Below are positions 26,752 through 35,908 of a stretch of 64,000 nt of DNA, one piece after another (positions within the stretch are counted from its first letter, which is position 1; every line of letters begins with the position of its first letter). Origin of the DNA: Streptomyces sp. NBC_00654. GTDB taxonomy: Bacteria > Actinomycetota > Actinomycetes > Streptomycetales > Streptomycetaceae. Location of the stretch: positions 496,001 through 560,000 of the forward strand of contig NZ_JAPEOB010000002.1 in assembly GCF_026341775.1 (NCBI RefSeq), written 5' to 3'. Below the pieces are notes generated by a model, which saw only the letters and a program-made list of their open reading frames with translations, did no database searches and had not been told where the DNA came from. Made by a program: the position numbers and the translations under genes.

Positions 26752-27945
26752 TTACGACCGGGCGCGGGCGACGGCCGCTGAGCCCCGCGCCTGGGGCAAC
26801 GTGACGCCCTGGGCCCGGGCGGCCTGCCCCGGACGCAACGTCCACGGCACGGGGGCCGTGTCCGTCAGCCACTCGTTCGCGAGCAGACGCCGCACGACAA
26901 GGCCGCGCAACGTGCGTTTCAGGTTCCAGTTCAAGCCCGCGCACAGCTGGGTGTACGAGGGTCCGTGTGCGTGCTCGGCCCGAAAGGCCACGGTGAACTC
27001 GGCCGCCAGCATGCCACGGTCCGGGTGCCTGCTCTTCCACTCACCGTAGGCGGTCTTGGTTTTCTGGGGGCAGGGCTGAGGGCGGCCGGGAACCATGAAC
27101 GCCTCCGCCACCCGCTCCGGTTCCAGAGCGCACACCGCGCAGTACTCGACAGCCTCGACGTGACGTCGCAGCGCGGGGGAAGCCGAGATCTTCCACTGGG
27201 CCCATGCCTCCGCGCTGAACCGGAACCTCGTGGAAGCGGGTACGGTCCCGACTTCGCTCTCCGAGGGCTCCGCCGCCTCTTCCTCCTCCGTGGGCGGGCG
27301 CCTGCCCGACAGATGGCGTACCACGGGGGCGAGACGGCAACGGTCCTCGGACAGTTCGGCGAGATAGCCCTTCCGCAGGAGGTCGGGCAGGGCGGCCCGG
27401 CAGGCTTCGGGAAGCTCGGACGGGATCTGACCGAGGAGCTGGGACGTACTGTGCGCGGCAAGGAACAGGCTCGCCAGCCGCGCGGCGGGAGGGAGCTTCT
27501 TGACCGGCTTGGCGGACAGCGCCCGTGTGGTCCACCCGGACACCCGGGAGCGCATGTTCTTCCCCAAAGGCAGTGGGTGGCCGGCTCCATCGACCAGGTC
27601 AGGGACGTCGATGGGGACCGGCGTTGCCGGATCTCCGTCGAGGAGCACATCATCCACCTGCCAGCCCAGGTCGCGAAGGGCGTCAACAGCCGCACGCGCG
27701 TCGCCCAGCCGCAGGGCGGACAGATCTGCCCCGGAGAAGTTGCCGATCCCGCCACGCGCGGCCCGGATGGCCACCACCACGGCCATGAGCTGCGCGTCGG
27801 GGTCGGGAAGGCCCAGCGAGGCCACGTAGCTGAGCAGCGCGCGCGCCGCCTCACCCTGCCGGGTCGTCAAGAGGAAGGGCAGTTGCTGAGGCGTTTCGGC
27901 CGGAGCAGCACTGACATTGCGGGGGCTAGATACAGTCTTCGACAC
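26752..27945 (-). CDS. Conserved hypothetical protein, 397 aa
   Basis: GTG 27945 is the first start; no ribosome site is visible, so leaderless translation or a later start is possible. The protein is soluble, with an Ala/Leu-rich helical first half, an acidic linker (TEEEEAAEPSESE near 224-236) and a C-terminal region with a CAVC cysteine pair followed by CPQKTKTAYGEWKSRHPDRG and a basic, helix-turn-helix-like YTQLCAGLNWNLKRTLRGLVV. A DNA-binding role is possible but not shown. Confidence 0.6.
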   Translation of the reverse strand: MSKTVSSPRNVSAAPAETPQQLPFLLTTRQGEAARALLSYVASLGLPDPDAQLMAVVVAIRAARGGIGNFSGADLSALRLGDARAAVDALRDLGWQVDDVLLDGDPATPVPIDVPDLVDGAGHPLPLGKNMRSRVSGWTTRALSAKPVKKLPPAARLASLFLAAHSTSQLLGQIPSELPEACRAALPDLLRKGYLAELSEDRCRLAPVVRHLSGRRPPTEEEEAAEPSESEVGTVPASTRFRFSAEAWAQWKISASPALRRHVEAVEYCAVCALEPERVAEAFMVPGRPQPCPQKTKTAYGEWKSRHPDRGMLAAEFTVAFRAEHAHGPSYTQLCAGLNWNLKRTLRGLVVRRLLANEWLTDTAPVPWTLRPGQAARAQGVTLPQARGSAAVARARS

Positions 27946-28205
27946 AACAGGTCTAACGCGCGCCGCGGACCGGAGTCACAGCCCCTACGTCTTCGGGCAC
28001 AACTGACCTCGCGGGTAACGTACTTGATTCGATTCGGCACCCACCCGGGGAGGCCTGTTCCCGCTCCGGGCGATCAGGAACGGAATGCCGGACAGTGAAG
28101 GCGAGGGCCGCGAGAACGCGCGAGTGCTTCCCCTACCGCCCACCCGGGCGCCGCACCTAAACTCCGGGCCTGGACCACCGACTACCGCTCCAGACCGGGG
28201 GATTC

Positions 28206-28817
28206 ATGCCTGACAGCACCTCCGCCGAAGCCTCCGCCGACGACGCACGGCTGCTCGCGCTGCGCGCCGAGGTCGAGAAACTCATCACCGAGGCCCAGGT
28301 CGGTGCGCGGCGGGCGCAGCGCCGCGCCAAGCTCTGGCACGCGACCTATCTGAGCCTGGGTTTCCCCTCGGCGGTCCTCGCCGGCATCTCGGGCGCGGCG
28401 GGTCTGGCCTCCGCCGGGGCACGGGTGCCCGCGGCCGTCCTGGCGCTGCTGGCCGCCGGGTTCTCGGCCGGGTCGACGTTCCTGCGGGCGGACGCCCGTC
28501 ACATGACGAACCTCCGCAGGCGCTACGCCTGGCAGATTCTGGAGACGCGCGCCCGGCTCGTTCTGGCCCACGATGCCTACGAGGGCACCGCGCATCTGCA
28601 CACCGCTCTCCTGGGCCTGCACGAACTGCGCGTCGCCGTCCCGTCCAGCGCCCTGATCCTGGCCGAGCAGCAGGCTCCGGTGGGCTTCCCGGCGCCGACG
28701 CCTCCGCCCGCCGCGGTCCCGTCGGCGGCCGTCACGGCCCCGACGGCACAGCAGCCGCCCGCGATTCCCCAGCCCCCGCCGGACCCGGCCGGTCCGGCCC
28801 CCGGCTCGGCCGGCTGA
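28206..28817 (+). CDS. SLATT-like two-TM protein with proline-rich tail
   Basis: The 203-residue product from ATG 28206 has a short N-terminal helix, RRAQRRAKLWH, two adjacent TM helices (YLSLGFPSAVLAGISGAAGL and AAVLALLAAGFSAGSTFL) and a conserved helix LRRRYAWQILETRARLVL. This is the plan of SLATT domains, which in conflict systems act as membrane-perturbing effectors next to nucleotide-second-messenger enzymes. No such enzyme is adjacent. A tail of about 50 residues is Pro/Ala-rich. Function inferred only. Confidence 0.6.
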   Translation: MPDSTSAEASADDARLLALRAEVEKLITEAQVGARRAQRRAKLWHATYLSLGFPSAVLAGISGAAGLASAGARVPAAVLALLAAGFSAGSTFLRADARHMTNLRRRYAWQILETRARLVLAHDAYEGTAHLHTALLGLHELRVAVPSSALILAEQQAPVGFPAPTPPPAAVPSAAVTAPTAQQPPAIPQPPPDPAGPAPGSAG

Positions 28818-28838
28818 CGCGCTCCTGCCCGTTCCCGA

Positions 28839-28854
28839 TACGGGACAGCCCTTA
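28839..28854. repeat. Solo end of the MITE-like element
   Basis: TACGGGACAGCCCTTA is identical to the outer end, with flanking bases, of the palindromic element at 8843-9004. No matching opposite end is present. It lies just before the DUF1801 start codon. Confidence 0.5.
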
Positions 28855-28864
28855 CGCTCGGTTC

Positions 28865-29230
28865 ATGGTGCAAAGTCAGGCGAAGGACGTCGACGGCTAT
28901 CTTGCCGAGGTGCCCGAAGAACGCGAAGAGGCCCTGACCCGGCTGCGTGAGCTGTGCCGTACGGAACTGCGGGGATTCACCGAGGTGATGGCGTACGGGA
29001 TGCCCGCCTATGAGCGGGACGGTGTCGGGGAGATCGCCTTCGCGAGCCAGAAGCAGTACATCTCCTTCTATCTGCTGCGCGGTGATGTCCGCGAGGCATT
29101 CGCCGCGCGGTTGGCGGATCAGGACATGGGCAGGAGCTGCCTGCGCTTCCGCAGGCCGGAGAAGATCGACTTCGCGCTTCTCCGGGATCTGCTCAGGGCC
29201 ACGGCGGCCGCGCCGGGCAGGATCTGCTGA
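28865..29230 (+). CDS. DUF1801-domain protein
   Basis: A 121-residue protein from ATG 28865. LRELCRTELRGFTEVMAYGMPAY and IAFASQKQYISFYLLRGD match the DUF1801/YdhG-like fold, a small SCP2-like barrel of uncertain function (some members are called frataxin-like iron chaperones). Its stop codon lies in the arm of a strong terminator hairpin. Confidence 0.85.
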   Translation: MVQSQAKDVDGYLAEVPEEREEALTRLRELCRTELRGFTEVMAYGMPAYERDGVGEIAFASQKQYISFYLLRGDVREAFAARLADQDMGRSCLRFRRPEKIDFALLRDLLRATAAAPGRIC

Positions 29231-29262
29231 CCGCTGCGGCGCGGACCGCCGCAGCGGTCAGC
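29226..29262. terminator. Bidirectional terminator between convergent genes
   Basis: Perfect 15-bp arms at 29226-29240 and 29248-29262 with a 7-base loop, starting inside the DUF1801 stop region and lying 46 bp beyond the end of the convergent esterase gene. Confidence 0.85.
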
Positions 29263-29307
29263 GGCGTCGGGGCAAGCCGTGGAACCGGCGGCCGCGCCCG
29301 GCCGCCC

Positions 29308-30510
29308 TCAGGCCCGCGGGACGTCCTTGACGAACACGAAGCCGTCGCCGGCCGCCAGATGCGCCGGGTCGAGCGGAGCGTAGCCGAACCAGGGCGATAC
29401 GCGGGGTACGGGCCGCGAGTCGCCGAGGGCCGTGGCCAGCCGCGGGGCGTCGATGACGTAGCGGTCCTCCGGGAGGGCGTACAGGAGTCCTTCGACGGTG
29501 TCGGGCGCCGGGGTGTCCACTCCCTGGTGCCGGATCGTGCCGAGGGCCGTGGCCACGAAGGCGTACTCCGCGCCGAGCCGGGCGCTCACCAGCGCACCGG
29601 CGCTCCACCACTCCAGCGGCGCCCCGCCCATCCGTATCGTGCTCTTCTCCCGCTGGAGGTGGGTGTTGTGGGCGTGGAGGAGTGCCGGGCCCCGTTCGGC
29701 GAAGGCGAGGATGTTGTGGGCCATCATCTGGTCCCGCAGGCCCACCATCCGGGTCATACGAGCCGGTGAGGTGTCGGCCATCCAGTGGTGGTAGCGCAGC
29801 AGACCGGTGGCGGTGCGCCCGTACAACCGCGCCCGGTCCCAGTCGTCCCGCGAGGTCTCCGTGAGCAGGTGCGGCATGTGCGCGTCGAGCAGCGCCACCA
29901 GATCGTCGGCGAGCAGCCGCAGCCGACCGGCCTCGGCCGACTGCCCCACGGAGCGGGACGGGTCCATCATCGCGGCGGGATCGGTCCACCGGTCGTCGGC
30001 GCCGAGGAGCCGGTCGAGTGTTCCGGCGGCGCACGGGAGCAGGTCCGCGTCCACCCGGGCCGCGAGATGGCCGTGGAGTGCGGTGAGGGCCTGCCGGGGG
30101 CTTCCGGCGCCGGCCGTCTCCAGCGGGCCGTCGAAACCGGCGAAGCGGAGCCGGTCGGACGCGGGCCGGCCGTCGTTGTAGGCGCGCATCCAGCGCACGA
30201 GCTCGCGATTGGACGCGGAGGTTCCCCAGCCGTGGCTGAATCCGTGCTCCATCGCCTCGTCGAGGGTGCCCGCGCCCGAGGTGACGTAGTCGTCCACGAC
30301 CAGGCCCATCAGGCAGTCGCTCTCGATCCCGATCGTCCGGTAGCCCTCCTCCTCGACGAGTTGCCGGAAGAGCTCGTTGCGCAGGTCGAGCAGCGCGTCC
30401 TCACCGTGGGTGGGCTCGCCGAGGGCGAGCAGCCGAGGCCGGGCCGGGAGCAGCCTCATGACGGCGGCAGCATCGACGGCCCGGGCGGTGTCCTTGATGT
30501 CGGTAACCAT
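29308..30510 (-). CDS. Erythromycin-esterase-family protein, cytosolic
   Basis: A 400-residue protein from ATG 30510. It shows the EreA/EreB-family opening LLALGEPTHGEDALLDLRNELF with the proposed catalytic histidine in THG, IGIESD, and HAHNTHLQRE in the middle. True Ere enzymes open the macrolide lactone ring; many family members have no tested activity. There is no signal peptide. It is divergent from the double-MerR regulator across 58 bp, so that regulator likely controls it. Confidence 0.85.
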   Translation of the reverse strand: MVTDIKDTARAVDAAAVMRLLPARPRLLALGEPTHGEDALLDLRNELFRQLVEEEGYRTIGIESDCLMGLVVDDYVTSGAGTLDEAMEHGFSHGWGTSASNRELVRWMRAYNDGRPASDRLRFAGFDGPLETAGAGSPRQALTALHGHLAARVDADLLPCAAGTLDRLLGADDRWTDPAAMMDPSRSVGQSAEAGRLRLLADDLVALLDAHMPHLLTETSRDDWDRARLYGRTATGLLRYHHWMADTSPARMTRMVGLRDQMMAHNILAFAERGPALLHAHNTHLQREKSTIRMGGAPLEWWSAGALVSARLGAEYAFVATALGTIRHQGVDTPAPDTVEGLLYALPEDRYVIDAPRLATALGDSRPVPRVSPWFGYAPLDPAHLAAGDGFVFVKDVPRA

Positions 30511-30513
30511 GCC

Positions 30514-30531
30514 TTCAACGGTATCGTTGAA
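30514..30531. promoter_or_regulatory. Palindromic operator between esterase and MerR genes
   Basis: TTCAACGGTATCGTTGAA has perfect 7-bp arms around GTAT and lies in the 58-bp divergent gap. A related half-site (GGTTGAAAC) follows at 30537-30545. Size and position fit a MerR-family operator. Confidence 0.6.
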
Positions 30532-30568
30532 CCTTCGGTTGAAACTTTTTCACGCCAACGGCAGGCTC

Positions 30569-31351
30569 ATGCGGCAAAACCTTCAAAGCACCGAACGGCT
30601 CAGGCCTGTTGATCTGGCGCGCGGACACGGTCTGTCCACTCAGGCGGTGAGGAACTACGAGGCGGCCGGCATCCTTCCGCCTGCCGCTCGCACGCCCCAC
30701 GGCTACCGGACCTATACGTCGCTGCACATGGGGGCCCTCCGCGCGTTCCTCGCCCTGGTGTCCGGCCACGGCCACCGGACGGCGACGTCGATCATGCGGG
30801 CTGTGAACCAGGGAGCGGTCGAGCGGGCGTTCCACCTCATCGACGAGAGCCACGCCCAGCTCCTCGACGACCGGCGGACCCTCCAAGCCGTGGAGAGCGC
30901 CCTCCGCGACCTGGAGCCCACCTCGGCAGCCGCGCCCGGCACGGGGTCCGGCACGGGGTCCGGCACGGGGTCCGGCACGGGGTTTGGCCCAGCGGCCAAG
31001 TCCGGGCCCGGCGGCATGTTCATCGGGACGCTGGCGGAGAAGCTGGGAATCCGGCCCGCGACGCTGCGCACATGGGAGCGCGCCGGGCTGGTCCGCCCGC
31101 GCCGCGACCCGCTGACCGGGTACCGCGTCTACGGCGAGGACGATGTACGGGACGCCCGGCTGGCCCACCAGCTCCGGCGGGGCGGCTATCTGCTGGAGCA
31201 GATCGCCCCGCTGCTCGCCCAACTGCGCGCGGCCGGCGGGCTGGAGCCGCTGGAGGCCGCACTGCGCGACTGGCGCGGCCGGCTGAACACCCGTGGGCGG
31301 GCGATGCTCACCGGGGCCGCCGAGCTGGAGGCGTACCTCCGCGAGACCTGA
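30569..31351 (+). CDS. Double MerR-domain transcription regulator (TioE-like)
   Basis: From ATG 30569 the product is 260 residues with two MerR-type DNA-binding units: one at about 12-50 (VDLARGHGLSTQAVRNYEAAGI, GYRTY) and one at about 150-190 (IGTLAEKLGIRPATLRTWERAGL, GYRVY). They are joined by a Gly/Thr/Ser linker coded by a tandem DNA repeat. Two MerR units in one chain are unusual; such TioE-type proteins may bind as monomers. It is divergent from the erythromycin-esterase gene and probably its regulator. Confidence 0.88.
   Translation: MRQNLQSTERLRPVDLARGHGLSTQAVRNYEAAGILPPAARTPHGYRTYTSLHMGALRAFLALVSGHGHRTATSIMRAVNQGAVERAFHLIDESHAQLLDDRRTLQAVESALRDLEPTSAAAPGTGSGTGSGTGSGTGFGPAAKSGPGGMFIGTLAEKLGIRPATLRTWERAGLVRPRRDPLTGYRVYGEDDVRDARLAHQLRRGGYLLEQIAPLLAQLRAAGGLEPLEAALRDWRGRLNTRGRAMLTGAAELEAYLRET
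30938..30985 (+). repeat. Four tandem 12-bp units in the MerR linker
   Basis: Units of GGCACGGGGTCC at 30938, 30950, 30962 and 30974 (last unit two mismatches) encode the GTGS linker between the two DNA-binding domains. Slippage would change the linker by whole 4-residue steps without a frameshift. Confidence 0.9.
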
Positions 31352-31564
31352 TGGGACACCGCTCGGCCGACGGGTCTGTCACATCCCGTTGATATACGTG
31401 TCCCGGGCCCATCGCCGTCTTCCATGACTTCGGCTTCGAGCTCCTCGTGGCCGAAAGGACCATGTACGGGGACAAGACGCTCCCGCCCGCGTTCAGGTGT
31501 ACTGACCCCGCACCTCATCTGCTTGAATGCAGCCCAGCCTGCCGTCCGTCTCCGGGAGACCCGA

Positions 31565-31978
31565 ATGCGTCGAACGCTCGCTGTGACCGCCCTCGCCGCC
31601 GGGCTGCTGCTCGTCGGGTGCTCCGAGGAATCGGAGCCGATCACCGGGGAGTGGGCCGCGTACGGGCCGCAGCCGCCGGGGTTCTCCGACTTCGCGGACC
31701 GGGCGATGATCCGCGTCGACCAGGCCGGCAAGGCCGTACTCGGTACCTCGCCGACGAGGCTGTGCGGGGACGCGAAGGTGACGGCCGAGGACAAGAACAA
31801 GGACAAGGGCGACGGCGCAGGCGCCCGGTACCGCATCGCGTTCAGTTCCGCGTGCATCACGGTGAACGTTCCGGTGAGCCTGGAGGTCGTGGTCGACGGG
31901 GACACCTTGGAGGCCACTCCCACGGGCCTGCGGGGCGGGGATCCCTTCCGCTTCCGGCGTGCCGATCGAGATGACTGA
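31565..31978 (+). CDS. Small lipoprotein
   Basis: ATG 31565 gives 137 residues with a lipoprotein signal ending LLLVGC (C19). The mature domain is beta-rich with two further cysteines (LCGDAKV, SSACITVNV) that may form a disulfide and a Lys/Asp-rich loop (EDKNKDKGDG). No family recognised. It should be anchored to the outer face of the membrane. Confidence 0.75.
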   Translation: MRRTLAVTALAAGLLLVGCSEESEPITGEWAAYGPQPPGFSDFADRAMIRVDQAGKAVLGTSPTRLCGDAKVTAEDKNKDKGDGAGARYRIAFSSACITVNVPVSLEVVVDGDTLEATPTGLRGGDPFRFRRADRDD

Positions 31979-32082
31979 TCCCACAGGGAATCGGTCACGC
32001 CGGCCTCGGAGTTACCCGGCCCGCTCCGGGGCGCCGGGCGCGCGACGCGGCTCGTTGTCCGGGGCGGCGGCAACCGTGAACG

Positions 32083-32111
32083 GGCCCGCCCCCAGAGGCG
32101 TGGAGCGGGCC
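32083..32111. terminator. Hairpin between convergent genes
   Basis: GGCCCGC (32083-32089) pairs with GCGGGCC (32105-32111) across a 15-base loop, between the lipoprotein gene and the end of the DUF4139 gene. Confidence 0.45.
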
Positions 32112-32118
32112 GCCGAAC

Positions 32119-33678
32119 TCACAGACCCGTGACTTTGGCGCTCGCCGACAGTTCGTAGACCAGGGTGACCGTTCGACGGCTGCCGGGCGGAAGGGTGATG
32201 TCCCAGCGGACGATGCCGTCGGCGTCGACCGCGTCGGGGGCCGGGGAGCATGAATCCTTGCGCAGGCGTATCTCCACCGCCGAGACCTCGGAGACCGGGA
32301 TCCGCTCCCGGACGGCGACCACCCGATCACCGTGTTCCCCGGGGGCGGAGAACCGGGACAGGTGCAGCCGGACGGTGCGGGTGACAACGGTCCGCTGGGT
32401 GAACCCGGCGGAGTCGCGGGACTCCTCCGTGTTCCGGACCACCCGGTGGTCGTCGCGACTGCCGAAGGCCAGCTCGACGGCTGCACCGGGGGCAGTGAAG
32501 TCAAGGATGCCCCGGCCACTGAATCCGCTGCCGCGGACCAGGTCCACGGGCCCGGCGAGCAGGGCATGACCGGACAGGTTGTCGAACCGCACCACCTGCG
32601 TGACCAAGGGGGACAACTCCGGTGAGCATACGTACTCACTCGGTGCGTCCGTGGTGAAGGCCGACAGCCGCACCCGGTGGGCGCGGCCGTCACCGGGCAC
32701 CGACACCGGCACGGAGGATTTCAGCACCCGCGCCTCGCCGCCGTCGTCCACCCCCGGCAGGCCGAGCACCGGAGCCGGGCCGATGGAACCCGTCTCCTCC
32801 TCGCGCAGTTCGACGTCGACCGTGCGGCGTTCCTCCGCCGAGCGGTCCTTGAGCGTCAGCCGGTCCTCGCCCAGCCGGGGCGGATCGGTGGCCAGCGCCG
32901 AGCGGGCCGTCGACAGGGTCAGCCGTACGTCGGACCAGTCCTCCCCGGTGCGCTGCCAGATCACCGCGTCGGTCTCCAGCGTCAGCGAGCCCCCGTCGAG
33001 CACGGCACGGTAGGCGGGCCGCCACAGCGCGCACGGGGTGAGGTGGCTCAGGCACAGCTCCACCGGCCCTGCGGCCGCGGCCTCCACCGTCAGCTCGATA
33101 TGGCCGACCAGCTCGGCGGGCTCCTCCTCGGAGAGGTCCATGGCCCGCTGCGCCGCGCCGATTCTGGCGGCGAGGACAGCCAGCCGGGCTTCAACGGCGC
33201 GGAGTTGCTCGCCATGTGCGTCGCGTTCGCCGTCCACCCGGTCCAGTTCGCCGGCCCAGCGGGTACGTTCGGACTCCCCGGCGCCCGCTCCTTCGCCGAT
33301 CTCCCGCAGCAGATCGACGGCGAGGCGGCCGAGCAGATCGAGGCGGGCACGCAGCCGGTCGCCCTGCCGCCCCAGGGCCAGCCGCTCCTCCTGAAGGGTG
33401 TGTACCCGGCGGCGCAGGGCCGAGTCTTCGGCGGAAGGCAGCGGCGCGCGCGGCGTCCAGCTGCGGACGATCCGTACATCGAGCACCGTCGCGGGGTGAT
33501 CGCCGGTCAGCTCGGCATGGAGGGTCCGGTCGACGGCCAGCGCGCTGACCGGCCCGAGACGCAGCCGCTGGACCCCGGCCTCCAGATCGAGCACGACGGA
33601 ACGCTCGATGTGGGCCCGGTCTTCGAGACATGTGACCGCGGTGACGGGGAGGGCGATCGGCTTCGAGGCCGTGGACAT
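32119..33678 (-). CDS. DUF4139/DUF4140 (MuiA-like) protein, 519 aa
   Basis: ATG 33678. The protein begins with a DUF4140-type N-terminus (VTCLEDRAHIERSVVLDLEAGVQRLRLGPV), then a coiled coil (about 85-165) and a DUF4139 C-terminal domain with the usual ELCLSHLTPCALWRPAYRAVL, WQRTGEDWSDVRLTLSTA and a long beta-rich end. The family is called mucoidy-inhibitor-A-like; its biochemical role is unknown. No signal peptide. It follows a second DUF4139 gene after only 8 bp, so the two are an operon of paralogues. Confidence 0.85.
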   Translation of the reverse strand: MSTASKPIALPVTAVTCLEDRAHIERSVVLDLEAGVQRLRLGPVSALAVDRTLHAELTGDHPATVLDVRIVRSWTPRAPLPSAEDSALRRRVHTLQEERLALGRQGDRLRARLDLLGRLAVDLLREIGEGAGAGESERTRWAGELDRVDGERDAHGEQLRAVEARLAVLAARIGAAQRAMDLSEEEPAELVGHIELTVEAAAAGPVELCLSHLTPCALWRPAYRAVLDGGSLTLETDAVIWQRTGEDWSDVRLTLSTARSALATDPPRLGEDRLTLKDRSAEERRTVDVELREEETGSIGPAPVLGLPGVDDGGEARVLKSSVPVSVPGDGRAHRVRLSAFTTDAPSEYVCSPELSPLVTQVVRFDNLSGHALLAGPVDLVRGSGFSGRGILDFTAPGAAVELAFGSRDDHRVVRNTEESRDSAGFTQRTVVTRTVRLHLSRFSAPGEHGDRVVAVRERIPVSEVSAVEIRLRKDSCSPAPDAVDADGIVRWDITLPPGSRRTVTLVYELSASAKVTGL

Positions 33679-33686
33679 GGTGTGTG

Positions 33687-35726
33687 TCAGCTCCTGCGGT
33701 TGCCGCCGGCCAAGGCCTTGCCGGTCGGAATGCGGATCTCGTAGCCGCCGTCGAGCGCGGCCGTGGCACCTGCGGCCAGGTCCAGCCGCCAGACGCGGGT
33801 GCCCGGCGCGTGCCGATCGGGCCCGGCGCCTTCGTCGGGCGCCGTCCAGTCCGCCCGTTCCTCTATCCGGACGTCCGGTTCGGAGGTGACGGGCACCCGC
33901 TCGCGGACTTCCACGGTGACGGGGCTCGCGAGCCGATTGGCCAACTCCACGTGGACCCGGTGATCGAGCACCGTGGTGTTGCCACGCAGCCCCGAGGTCG
34001 ACTCGCGCTGGTTCGTACGGCGGGTGACCCGGATGCCCTCGGCCGGCCCGAGCCCCACCCTGCGGACACCGCCGGGGGCGAGCGTGGGCAGGGCGGCGGT
34101 CAGCAGGAAGTCGTCATCGACGATGACCTCCACCGGTCCGGCCAGCAGTGCCCGGTCGGTGGCGTTGGAGAGCACCAATGTCGCGTACACGGTCTGCTCC
34201 ACGGAGGGCACGCAGAGGTACTCGGTACGCAGACCGACGGGGATCTCGCCGATGGTGACGGTATGCCAGGTGCCGTCCGACGGAACGTCGGCGCGGGCGG
34301 CGGCATCGTAGCGGTGGTCGAAGGAACCCGCCGACTCGCGGGGCCGTACCGCCTGTCCGGGCAACGGCAGCGCGGCCACCGCTTCGGCGCGTCGGCGGTA
34401 CTCGGCCGCCACCGGGTCGGAGGGGGAACCGGGGAACAGCCGGCCTCGGCGACCGCCCCGCTTATCGGGGCCGCACAGGACGAGCGCGGCATAGTCGAGC
34501 TCGGCGCCGCTCGGCTGCGGCGGGCCGGGTGCCCATGACGGCGGACCGGACACCGGGGCCGGCGGGGGTGACGGTGCGGCCCGGCCAGGAGCAGCGGGTG
34601 CCATGGCGGCAGGTCCCGTGAGTGCGGGCGGCATGCCCGCGGGGGCACCCCCGAAGGGCATCCCGCCGCCGGGCACCGGGACCGCGGCCTGCGGGCCGCC
34701 GTAGGCCGACGGCGGGGGTGGAGGCGGGGGCGGAGGCGAGGCAACGGGACCGGACGCGGAGCCGCCCGCAGCCGCATGTGCGGCAGCCTTGGCGGGGCCG
34801 GGGCCTGCCGCGTCGTACCCGGAGAACAGGTCGACGAGCCCGGCCGGGGGCTCGCGCCAGCCGGAGGGCGTGGGGGCGGGCTGGCTTCGTCCGATCCGGA
34901 TCGAGCGGAGTCCTGGCAGGTCGGTGCGGCGCCGAAGATCGGCGGTGGCCAGGGCGATGTGGACGCCGGTCCAGTCCTCGCCGGTCCGCTGGGCGACCGA
35001 GGCGCGCAGCACCAGTCGGCCGCTGCCGTCTCCCTGACGGCGAGTGAGGCGGTAGGCCGGCACCCAGACGGCGCCCGGCACGCCGTACTCCAGCTCCAGC
35101 TCCACCTCCACCGCCGCGTCACCGGGCCCGTCGAGGGTCAGGGCCGCGCAGACCGAGGTCTCCACGTGCGCCGTCGGGGCGTCGGTGGTGGCGCGGGCGC
35201 GCCGGTCGGTGGCGACGGACAGCTCGTGGCCGACGTCGCGCAGCGCCTCCTCCAGTACGGCGAGGCGGTCGTGCAGTCCCGTGAGCCGCTCGTCGACGAA
35301 GTCGGCGAGCTCCAGCCACGCGTCGACCGGCGTACGGCGGTGCGGATCCTCGCGCCTGCGGGAGGGCGCGACGGGGTGAAGGGCACGGACCTCCTCGATC
35401 AGGCCCAACTGCCGGTCCACGCGCCCCTGGGCCGCCGCGTACGCGTCGCTCAGACGCGCGACCTCGCGCCGCAACTCGTCGGGCGTGCCCCTGCCGTGCG
35501 GCGCGGCCTCCACTTCCACCCGTGCCTCGGTGACGCGCACCCCGGACGTGCCGAGGACTCTGGCGCGCAGCGAGCCCGGGTCCAGCGAGCGGGGCAGCCC
35601 CGTCACCCGCACCCGGCCGTCGGGCGACGCGCTGCCCCGGGCCAGGCGCCGGCAGACCGCGCCCTGCGCGTACACCACGACCGAATCGAGGGTCGATGCC
35701 CACCTCTGTACCGGCTCAGCCGTCAT
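33687..35726 (-). CDS. DUF4139 protein with proline-rich insert, 679 aa
   Basis: ATG 35726 has GGAG upstream and is preferred over the ATG at 35756. The order matches its downstream paralogue: DUF4140-like start (SVVVYAQGAVCRRL), coiled coil, then DUF4139 (VWVPAYRLTRRQ, QRTGEDWTGVHIALATADL). Between about 310 and 410 lies a Pro/Gly/Ala-rich insert including a run of eight or more prolines, absent from the second paralogue. The two proteins may form a hetero-oligomer. Confidence 0.85.
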   Translation of the reverse strand: MTAEPVQRWASTLDSVVVYAQGAVCRRLARGSASPDGRVRVTGLPRSLDPGSLRARVLGTSGVRVTEARVEVEAAPHGRGTPDELRREVARLSDAYAAAQGRVDRQLGLIEEVRALHPVAPSRRREDPHRRTPVDAWLELADFVDERLTGLHDRLAVLEEALRDVGHELSVATDRRARATTDAPTAHVETSVCAALTLDGPGDAAVEVELELEYGVPGAVWVPAYRLTRRQGDGSGRLVLRASVAQRTGEDWTGVHIALATADLRRRTDLPGLRSIRIGRSQPAPTPSGWREPPAGLVDLFSGYDAAGPGPAKAAAHAAAGGSASGPVASPPPPPPPPPSAYGGPQAAVPVPGGGMPFGGAPAGMPPALTGPAAMAPAAPGRAAPSPPPAPVSGPPSWAPGPPQPSGAELDYAALVLCGPDKRGGRRGRLFPGSPSDPVAAEYRRRAEAVAALPLPGQAVRPRESAGSFDHRYDAAARADVPSDGTWHTVTIGEIPVGLRTEYLCVPSVEQTVYATLVLSNATDRALLAGPVEVIVDDDFLLTAALPTLAPGGVRRVGLGPAEGIRVTRRTNQRESTSGLRGNTTVLDHRVHVELANRLASPVTVEVRERVPVTSEPDVRIEERADWTAPDEGAGPDRHAPGTRVWRLDLAAGATAALDGGYEIRIPTGKALAGGNRRS

Positions 35727-35908
35727 GTGCTCCGCCCCGCCCCCCGCCGCGTCCATGCCGAGCGAAGCTTACGCCCGTCCGGTCCGCGCGTCAGCGCCGG
35801 ACCAGGATGATGAGTCCAGGACGCCGTGTGGCCGAGCGACCGCTCCACCGCCTCGTGCGGGGAGGGGCATGCTCCCTCCGGAGGGCCGGACGGTTCGTCG
35901 CACGGACG

